Of a stretch of DNA of 49,605 nucleotides, positions 43,759-49,605 are shown in pieces. Below the pieces are notes generated by a model, which did not search any database, was not told the DNA's origin, and saw nothing but the letters and a program-made list of their open reading frames with translations. The stretch's first letter is position 1. Each line of letters begins with the position of its first letter. The DNA comes from Sulfurimonas sp. (GTDB lineage: Bacteria > Campylobacterota > Campylobacteria > Campylobacterales > Sulfurimonadaceae): contig PPDH01000014.1 in assembly GCA_002899765.1 (NCBI GenBank), positions 18,188 through 67,792 on the forward strand, written 5' to 3'. The position numbers were made by a program, and so were the translations under genes.

Positions 43759-44630
43759 TAGGACATCAGGCTCAAAAATTAGAGGAATTGGTTTCTTCGA
43801 CATCTGCAAAAAAATCTAAAAAAACTCGTTTTATAGCAGTTACAAGTGGAAAGGGCGGAGTAGGAAAAAGTACAATCAGCTCAAACCTCGCTTACGTTCT
43901 TTCTCAAAGCGGACTAAATGTAGGCATATTTGATGCAGATATCGGTCTTGCAAATTTGGATGTTATGTTCAATGTAAAGATTAAGAAAAACATCTTACAT
44001 GTACTTAAGGGCGAAGCAAGTGTTTCAGATATTTTGATTCCTATTACCAGAAATATGATACTGATTCCCGGAGAGAGCGGTGATGAGATTTTAAAATACT
44101 CCGATAAAGCTCTTTTTGATAGATTTATGAGCGAGGCAGAGGTTTTAGACAAACTTGATGTCATGATAATTGATACCGGGGCAGGTATAGGAGAGCATAT
44201 AAAGATGTTCTTAGATGTAGCCGATGAGGTAATTGTCGTTACTGTTCCAGATCCAGCTGCGATTACGGATGCATATGCAACGATTAAAACAGTCGCAACT
44301 TTTAGAAATGATATAAATTTAATCATGAATCAGGTAAAGAGTGAAAAAGAGGCTGTTGCCGTGTATGAAAAAATTAAAAAAGTCGCATTAGCAAATATAG
44401 GAGAGAAGTTAAATATAAAACTATTGGGTAAAATAAACAGTGATATTAAAGTCTCCTCTTCCGTAAAACAGAGAGCTCTCTTTAGTGTAATGCATGCGGG
44501 TTCGGCAGTTCACAAAGATATTCTTTTAATTGCCAACGCAATAAGTAAAAATTTGGAACGAGATGTGCTTGTCATGCCTAGTGAAAGCGGATTATCCGGG
44601 CTTTTCAAGCGGTTAGTGAAGCACTTTTAA
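43755..44630 (+). CDS. flhG: Flagellar number regulator FlhG (MinD-like ATPase)
   Basis: The protein has 291 residues. The deviant Walker A motif is SGKGGVGKST (31-40), followed by FDADIGLANLDVMF and an ATPase motif IDTGAGI. It is a ParA/MinD-type ATPase that limits flagellar number with FlhF and, in Campylobacter, affects division site choice. The basic N-terminal stretch KKSKKT is usual. It overlaps flhF by four bases. Confidence 0.95.
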   Translation: MIGHQAQKLEELVSSTSAKKSKKTRFIAVTSGKGGVGKSTISSNLAYVLSQSGLNVGIFDADIGLANLDVMFNVKIKKNILHVLKGEASVSDILIPITRNMILIPGESGDEILKYSDKALFDRFMSEAEVLDKLDVMIIDTGAGIGEHIKMFLDVADEVIVVTVPDPAAITDAYATIKTVATFRNDINLIMNQVKSEKEAVAVYEKIKKVALANIGEKLNIKLLGKINSDIKVSSSVKQRALFSVMHAGSAVHKDILLIANAISKNLERDVLVMPSESGLSGLFKRLVKHF

Positions 44631-44652
44631 ATTAAACTTGAGGCGATTATAG

Positions 44653-44985
44653 ATGTTGGGTGAAAACTTTATATACTTTTTTACTATTCAGGGTTTTTTC
44701 ATGGGAATAGTGTTTGGTATATTAAAATCGTTTGACGCAGAGGGTTTATTTGTATATACATTTTTGATAACCGCCTTTTTTTATCTGTTTTCTCACATAA
44801 TAGTCTCTCTTTACTACAGAACAACGGTCGGAAAGCTCTATTTTTTTCCAAAAGAGTCACATGAGAAGAGACTTGATGTTTTTGCAAATGAGATAAATAA
44901 AAGAGAAAAGATAATCGATTCCGCTATTAAAATCACAGATATAGCAGTTCAAACAAATAGCCAAGAAAACAGGAAAAAATCATGA
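44653..44985 (+). CDS. Small membrane protein between flhG and fliA
   Basis: The protein has 110 residues with two membrane helices (about 7-22 and 30-52) and a charged cytoplasmic tail. A gene of this kind sits at the same place in Campylobacter jejuni (between flhG and fliA), so the position is conserved, but the role is not known. GAGG lies upstream of the ATG. It overlaps fliA by four bases. Confidence 0.8.
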   Translation: MLGENFIYFFTIQGFFMGIVFGILKSFDAEGLFVYTFLITAFFYLFSHIIVSLYYRTTVGKLYFFPKESHEKRLDVFANEINKREKIIDSAIKITDIAVQTNSQENRKKS

Positions 44986-45665
44986 TTTCGGCTTATACAC
45001 AGGACCTTAAACACAAAGAAGATGAACTCGCAATACAGTATCTGCCTGCCGTAAAAGCGATGGCGTTTAGACTCAAAGAGAGACTCCCCAGTTCTATTGA
45101 TTATCTTGACCTCTCTGCTATCGGTACTGAAGAGCTTATAAAGCTTGCAAGAAGATATGATGAGAGTTTAAATTACTCTTTTTGGGGGTATGCAAAAAAA
45201 AGAGTTTATGGGGCAATGCTGGATTACCTAAGAAGTTTGGATGTACTTAGCCGTGCAAGCAGAAAACTTGTAAAAGCGATAGATTATGCCGTAGAAGAGT
45301 ATAGAGTGTCTCACAATGAAGAGCCGAGCGATGAAGAGTTGGCTGAGATTTTGGGTGAAAGTGTAGAGAAGATACACGAGGCAAGAATAGCATCGACAAT
45401 TTATGCCGTTATGCCTCTTCAAGACCAGTTGCAAGTCGGTGATGAAGGCTCTTCTATTGCTAATATTGAAATGGAAGAGTTGATAGAGAGCATTAAAACT
45501 GTTCTTGGTAAGTATAGTCAAAGGGAACAATTGATAATACAGTTTTACTATTTTGAAGAGCTGACGCTTAAGGAGATTAGTGAGATTTTGGATATTACAG
45601 AATCTAGAATTTCTCAAATCCATAAGTCGGTTATTCATAAGATTAAAGAGAGTGTAGGAGCTTAA
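44982..45665 (+). CDS. fliA: Flagellar sigma factor FliA (sigma-28)
   Basis: The protein has 227 residues with regions 2 (LPAVKAMAFRLKERLPSSID, YAKKRVYGAMLDYLR), 3 (RASRKLVKAIDYAVEEYR) and 4 (LTLKEISEILDITESRISQI, a helix-turn-helix). It directs RNA polymerase to late flagellar genes and is controlled by FlgM, which is not in the window. It overlaps the preceding gene by four bases and starts two bases before fliM. Confidence 0.96.
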   Translation: MISAYTQDLKHKEDELAIQYLPAVKAMAFRLKERLPSSIDYLDLSAIGTEELIKLARRYDESLNYSFWGYAKKRVYGAMLDYLRSLDVLSRASRKLVKAIDYAVEEYRVSHNEEPSDEELAEILGESVEKIHEARIASTIYAVMPLQDQLQVGDEGSSIANIEMEELIESIKTVLGKYSQREQLIIQFYYFEELTLKEISEILDITESRISQIHKSVIHKIKESVGA

Positions 45666-45666
45666 G

Positions 45667-46803
45667 ATGGCAGATATACTTTCACAAGAAGAAATAGATG
45701 CTCTTTTAGATGTTGTTGATGATGAAGGTGATGACGTACTTGAAGGAGGAGAAGACTCTTTAATCTCCCAAAGACAGGTAACCCTTTATGATTTTAAAAG
45801 ACCAAACAGGGTATCAAAAGAGCAGCTTCGAGCATTTCGCGGTATCCATGATAAAATGGCAAGATCTCTAGCTTCTCAGATATCTTCAATCATGCGCTCA
45901 ATTGTTGAGATTCAACTTCATTCAGTCGATCAGATGACTTACGGCGAATTTTTAATGTCTCTGCCAAATCCGACGAGCTTTAATGTTTTTTCCATGAAAC
46001 CTTTAGAGGGAAGCGGTGTTATTGAGATAAATCCTTCTATCGCTTTTCCTATGTTAGATAGATTATTGGGCGGGAAAGGTGAGCCGTTTGATGCCAGCCG
46101 TGAATTTTCAGATATAGAGCTTAGTCTTTTTGAGACGATTTTAAGGGTTATGATGGGTACCCTTAAGGAAGCTTGGGCTCCTGTTATGGATATCTTTCCA
46201 AATGTTGAGTCAAAAGAGTCTAGCCCAAATGTTGTACAGATTGTTGCACAAAATGAAATTGTCGTCATGGTTGTTATGGAGATTATTATCGGGCAGAGTT
46301 CAGGTATGATGAATATCTGTTATCCGGTTATTGCACTTGAACCGGTTTTGCCAAAACTTGCCAGCAGAGATTTGATGCTAAATGAAACTAGCACAAAAAA
46401 AAGCAGGAATACGGAATTACATGTACTCCTAGGAGGTGCAAAAGTCAGCATCGAAGCGACACTGGGAATTACTGAATTGACTTTAAGGGATGTTCTTGAA
46501 TTGCAAAGCGGTGATATTGTGAGGCTTAATAATGCTGCAGATGATATTGTTACGCTATGTGTTGATAAAAAAGATAGATTCCGCGGTAAAATAGGGCTTA
46601 GAAGATTTAGAAAATCAATACAAATTACAGAACTTATTGATACTGAAAAAGATGCAGTTAAACGTGCATTGGAGAATTTTGAAACGATTAGGCGAGAAAA
46701 GATATCAGGCGTAAAAGATATTATATTTAATGCTGATGAAGATAAAAACGAAGATGATTACGAGTATGATAAAAAAAGAAAAAGAGGGATAGAAGATGAG
46801 TGA
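45667..46803 (+). CDS. fliM: Flagellar switch protein FliM
   Basis: The protein has 378 residues. The N-terminal CheY-binding motif ILSQEEIDALL (4-14) is intact, followed by a CheC-like middle domain and a C-terminal SPOA domain (VLLGGAKVSIEATLGITELT). It forms the C ring and controls rotation sense. The last 25 residues are strongly charged. It overlaps fliY by eight bases. Confidence 0.96.
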   Translation: MADILSQEEIDALLDVVDDEGDDVLEGGEDSLISQRQVTLYDFKRPNRVSKEQLRAFRGIHDKMARSLASQISSIMRSIVEIQLHSVDQMTYGEFLMSLPNPTSFNVFSMKPLEGSGVIEINPSIAFPMLDRLLGGKGEPFDASREFSDIELSLFETILRVMMGTLKEAWAPVMDIFPNVESKESSPNVVQIVAQNEIVVMVVMEIIIGQSSGMMNICYPVIALEPVLPKLASRDLMLNETSTKKSRNTELHVLLGGAKVSIEATLGITELTLRDVLELQSGDIVRLNNAADDIVTLCVDKKDRFRGKIGLRRFRKSIQITELIDTEKDAVKRALENFETIRREKISGVKDIIFNADEDKNEDDYEYDKKRKRGIEDE

Positions 46804-47656
46804 TTTTATGAAACTATTTGAAAATGAAACAGTAGCTACTATTGAGGCATTGATAGGACAGGCTCCATCTCTTGACTTAAAAGAGGAACAAGAGTTAAGC
46901 ATTATCTCAAGTATAATTCCTCCGATAGTGCTTTTAAATATAAAAGTAAGCGGTGATGTTGATGCTTCCATAATGGTTGCACTGACGCCAAATCTTGTTA
47001 CATCTTTATCTGACATGATGATGGGTGAAGAGGGAAGTGACAGGGAAGATGTTAGCGAAGATGATTTAGATGCTGCAAAAGAGATAGTTTCAAATATATT
47101 CGGGGCAATTTCTAATACGCTCTCTGCACAAAAAGAGCTTCCGGCTCTCTCCTTTAGTATAGAAGACGTAGAGTATATTGATGAGAACAAAGAGGTCTCG
47201 TTAGAAAACTATAGCAAAATGTTTGTATATAATTTTAAAATAGAAAATTTAAAATCTCTTTTTATGTTTATAATGGATGAAAATTTACAAAATGCAATAT
47301 TTAAAACAGGCAAAACAGTTGGCGGTGATAAAAAAATTGAGTCATATGGATCTGAAGATAACTCATCACCCGTCTCTTTTAATAGCGAAGAGATGAATAA
47401 TATATCTTTGATTATGGATGTTAAACTTCCGGTTAAAGTGAGAATCGGAAAGAAAAAGATGCTTCTAAAAGATGTTTTAAATATGGATATAGGTTCTGTA
47501 ATAGAGTTAAACCAATTGGCAAACGACCCTCTTGAAATATTGGTAGACGATCATGTTATTGCAGAGGGTGAAGTTGTTATTGTTGATGGAAACTTTGGAG
47601 TTCAGATAACTACAATCGGTACAAAAAGAGAGAGATTAAATCAATTAAGATCATAA
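46796..47656 (+). CDS. fliY: Flagellar switch protein FliY
   Basis: The protein has 286 residues: a CheC-like N-terminal domain (about 10-140, with LTPNLVTSLSDMMMGEEG and AAKEIVSNIFGAISN) and a C-terminal FliN-type SPOA domain (about 200-275, KLPVKVRIGKKKMLLKDVLN). In Campylobacter and Helicobacter both FliY and FliN occur; here only FliY is in the window. It belongs to the C ring with FliM. No CheY-binding EIDALL motif is seen at its N-terminus. Confidence 0.93.
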   Translation: MSDFMKLFENETVATIEALIGQAPSLDLKEEQELSIISSIIPPIVLLNIKVSGDVDASIMVALTPNLVTSLSDMMMGEEGSDREDVSEDDLDAAKEIVSNIFGAISNTLSAQKELPALSFSIEDVEYIDENKEVSLENYSKMFVYNFKIENLKSLFMFIMDENLQNAIFKTGKTVGGDKKIESYGSEDNSSPVSFNSEEMNNISLIMDVKLPVKVRIGKKKMLLKDVLNMDIGSVIELNQLANDPLEILVDDHVIAEGEVVIVDGNFGVQITTIGTKRERLNQLRS

Positions 47657-47674
47657 AAGAAAGTAGTTTATCGT

Positions 47675-48442
47675 ATGCGTAAAAAAAAAGATGATTTAAC
47701 AAAAAAGTATATAAAAGAGATTAAATCAGCTGATGTTTGGAGCGTCTTTAAAATTGTTGCGGATTTTGTAAAAGGCTTTGATGAACTTGGAGAACTTGGA
47801 CCAACCGTTACTATGTTTGGAAGTTCTAAAGTTAATAGTGAAAACAGATACTATAAAAAGGCACAAGAATTATCTTCTATGCTTGCTCAAAGAGGCTTTA
47901 ATATTATGACAGGTGGTGGACCTGGTGTTATGGAAGCTGCCAATAGAGGAGCTTTTGGATATAAAGATGTTGAATCTATAGGTCTTAATATAGATCTTCC
48001 TTTTGAACAAATTCCAAATAAATATACTACTACCGATTTGAATTTTGACTATTTTTTCTCAAGAAAGGTTATGTTGGTCAAGTACTCAATAGGTTACGTA
48101 ATTTTTCCCGGCGGATATGGAACTCTTGATGAGCTATTTGAAGCATTGACTCTTATACAAACCAAAAAAATAACAGGTGTGAAGGTTTTTCTTGTTGGTG
48201 TAGAATATTACAAACCACTTTTTAAATTTATAGAAAGTAAGCTTTATAAGAATGGAATGATTAGCGAGGAAGATTTTAAGCAGATAAGACTCACAGATGA
48301 TTTGCAACATGTAGTGGACGAATTAGAAGCATCTATATTGGAACAGATTGAATTTCTTAAAGAGCATAAACTTGAAGATACACAGTATTATAGAATATTA
48401 GAAGAGTTCTCTAGAGATAAAAATATTAAAAAAAAAAGTTAA
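47675..48442 (+). CDS. LOG family protein (TIGR00730-like, lysine decarboxylase fold)
   Basis: The protein has 255 residues. GGGPGVMEAANRGAF near 87-101 and P-G-G-Y-G-T-L-D-E near 149-157 are the nucleotide-binding motifs of LOG-family phosphoribohydrolases, which release bases such as adenine or cytokinins from nucleotide monophosphates. Many were once labelled lysine decarboxylases. Substrate here is unknown. It lies between fliY and mnmA with short gaps, so it is likely cotranscribed. Confidence 0.85.
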   Translation: MRKKKDDLTKKYIKEIKSADVWSVFKIVADFVKGFDELGELGPTVTMFGSSKVNSENRYYKKAQELSSMLAQRGFNIMTGGGPGVMEAANRGAFGYKDVESIGLNIDLPFEQIPNKYTTTDLNFDYFFSRKVMLVKYSIGYVIFPGGYGTLDELFEALTLIQTKKITGVKVFLVGVEYYKPLFKFIESKLYKNGMISEEDFKQIRLTDDLQHVVDELEASILEQIEFLKEHKLEDTQYYRILEEFSRDKNIKKKS

Positions 48443-48449
48443 AGTAATT

Positions 48450-49490
48450 ATGAAAAAAGAGAATATAGGTAAAAAAGTTCTAGTCGGTATGAGCGGCGGT
48501 GTTGACTCTACCGTCTCAGCACTGCTTTTAAAAGAGCAAGGATATGATGTTGAGGGTCTATATATGAAACTTCATTCTAAACCGGGTTATCATGAGATTA
48601 ATCAAGCAAGAGCACAAAAGGCCGCTGACTTTGTCGGTATAAAACTTTATGTACTTGATTTACAAGATACTTTCAACAAAGAAGTTTTTCAACCTTTTAT
48701 AGATACTTATGCTGAGGGAAAAACACCAAATCCATGTGCATTATGCAATAGAAGTTTAAAGTTTGGAGAAATGGTTAAGTTTGCAGACAGTATAGGAGCC
48801 GATTATATAGCTACGGGGCATTATATAAAAACAGACGGAAAATATTTTTATGAGGCAGATGATGATACAAAGGATCAAAGCTATTTTCTCTTTTATGTAG
48901 ATAGAACTATTTTACCAAGGCTGCTGTTTCCTTTGGGAGAGAAGAAAAAAAGTGAGATTAAAGAGTTGGCTGCTTCTATAAGCGGGTTAGAATCGTTTGC
49001 ATCTCAAGGAGAATCTACTGAGATATGTTTTGTTGAGACAACTTATACAGATCTTCTTAAAGATTATGTTGAAGTAGATAAAATAGGTCAAGTGCTCGAT
49101 AGAGACGGAAATGTGGTCGGAGAACATAAAGGATATATGCATTACACAATCGGTAAAAGAAAAGGATTTTCTGTCAGAGGCGCGCATGATCCTCACTATG
49201 TTGTAAGTATTGATGCCAAAAAAAATCAGATAGTCGTCGGCAAAAAAGAGGATTTGCTCTGTAAGAGCGTAGTGCTAAATAATTTAAATCTTTATACCGA
49301 TGAAAAAGAGTTTGATACTACCGTAAAGTTAAGATACAGAACCAAGGCAGTTGTATGTCATGTAGAAGTAAAAGAGAATAAAGCATACGTAACTCTAAAA
49401 GAGAGCGTATTTGGTGTAGCAACTGGACAGGCGGCTGTTTTTTATGATGATAAAAAACTAATCGGCGGCGGCTGGATAGAGGAAAATTAA
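48450..49490 (+). CDS. mnmA: tRNA-specific 2-thiouridylase MnmA
   Basis: The protein has 346 residues. The PP-loop MSGGVDST lies at 14-21, the catalytic cysteines are Cys99 (NPCALCN) and Cys193 (STEICFV), and the C-terminal region has a beta-barrel layout (VRGAHDPHYVVSIDAKKNQI). It makes 2-thiouridine at position 34 of tRNA-Lys, -Glu and -Gln. The two tRNAs encoded at 1793-1958, Lys(UUU) and Glu(UUC), are its substrates. It is the last gene of the window. Confidence 0.96.
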   Translation: MKKENIGKKVLVGMSGGVDSTVSALLLKEQGYDVEGLYMKLHSKPGYHEINQARAQKAADFVGIKLYVLDLQDTFNKEVFQPFIDTYAEGKTPNPCALCNRSLKFGEMVKFADSIGADYIATGHYIKTDGKYFYEADDDTKDQSYFLFYVDRTILPRLLFPLGEKKKSEIKELAASISGLESFASQGESTEICFVETTYTDLLKDYVEVDKIGQVLDRDGNVVGEHKGYMHYTIGKRKGFSVRGAHDPHYVVSIDAKKNQIVVGKKEDLLCKSVVLNNLNLYTDEKEFDTTVKLRYRTKAVVCHVEVKENKAYVTLKESVFGVATGQAAVFYDDKKLIGGGWIEEN

Positions 49491-49574
49491 AGACAATTTT
49501 TCTTTTAAAACCTCCAAATAAAATTTCTTCAGAAACTCTCTTATGATTTAAGAAACTACTAAGCTAACACTCCC

Positions 49575-49600
49575 TATAATTCCCATCCACAAACAGAGAG
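49575..49600 (+). promoter_or_regulatory. Promoter -10 and leader matching the tRNA-Lys promoter (window edge)
   Basis: TATAATTCCCATCCACAAAC, followed by AG, differs from the -10 and leader of the tRNA-Lys/Glu unit (minus strand, 2000 to 1980) at only 2 of the first 21 bases. No consensus -35 is present here. The match suggests a stable-RNA gene (tRNA or rRNA) starting just right of the window on the plus strand. The 84 bases between mnmA and this box show no gene. Confidence 0.55.
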
Positions 49601-49605
49601 ACCTA

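Noticed and set aside
49491-49574. Rho-independent terminator after mnmA
   Set aside because: There are T-rich stretches (for example 49497-49507) but no stem longer than four pairs next to them.
1-49605. CRISPR array, prophage, complete insertion sequence or integrative element
   Set aside because: No regularly spaced repeats, transposase, integrase or phage structural genes were found; gene content is contiguous housekeeping and envelope/flagellar functions.

Overview
The window looks like the chromosome of a Campylobacterota (Epsilonproteobacteria) bacterium, most likely close to Sulfurimonas. This rests on AT-rich DNA with frequent TTG/GTG starts, and on gene sets I recognise from Campylobacter and Helicobacter: an HsrA/CosR-type regulator next to ferredoxin and ppx, the run flhF-flhG-small membrane protein-fliA-fliM-fliY, and a futalosine-pathway deaminase with a menaquinone methyltransferase. 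I make no species call. I see no prophage, complete insertion sequence or CRISPR array. The window is mostly housekeeping, with a few local irregularities.

Layout. 1-2040: left edge with a truncated sensor-like ORF, a REP-like hairpin, a DUF302 membrane protein, a Tat-exported HiPIP, and a tRNA-Lys/tRNA-Glu unit behind a perfect sigma-70 consensus promoter. 2212-2982: TauE/SafE exporter. 3019-15011: two paralogous Bat (von Willebrand A) clusters, batA-batB/TPR-batD and moxR-DUF58-small membrane protein-batA-batB/TPR-batD, separated by two lipoprotein genes. 15008-18224: convergent tyrA, then bamA. 18254-23252 (minus strand): plsY-folB, an HsrA/CosR-like response regulator, a histidine kinase, a ferredoxin, and a ppx/gppA gene split by an in-frame stop codon. 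23373-38352 (plus strand): a long, tightly packed run nadA-nadC-flhB-DHH phosphoesterase-M23 peptidase-lpxC-tsaB-thrB-ylxR-infB-rbfA-rimP-ribD-ubiE-xseA-FmdE-like. 38419-41410: an uncharacterised protein, ogt, and the minus-strand pair mqnX-like/sppA. 41506-49490: aroQ-folK-flhF-flhG-membrane protein-fliA-fliM-fliY-LOG family-mnmA, largely coupled by ATGA overlaps.

How the genes work together. The two Bat clusters encode membrane-anchored metal-binding VWA proteins, TPR partners and BatD-type proteins; only the second has its own MoxR ATPase. The flagellar block sets flagellar number and site (FlhF/FlhG), late-gene transcription (FliA) and the switch (FliM/FliY), with the export gate protein FlhB encoded 17 kb upstream. 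The central run joins NAD, lipid A, translation-initiation and riboflavin functions.

Most worth a second look: (1) a 29-bp exact duplication of the flhB 5' end, creating a 42-codon ORF and enclosing two perfect hairpins; (2) the HsrA/CosR-like regulator with an intact phosphoacceptor receiver and an adjacent kinase, in a neighbourhood where Campylobacter has an orphan; (3) the in-frame TAA in ppx; (4) a shared 21-nt promoter/leader block at the tRNA-Lys promoter and at the right window edge, predicting a stable-RNA gene just outside; (5) the duplicated Bat clusters.
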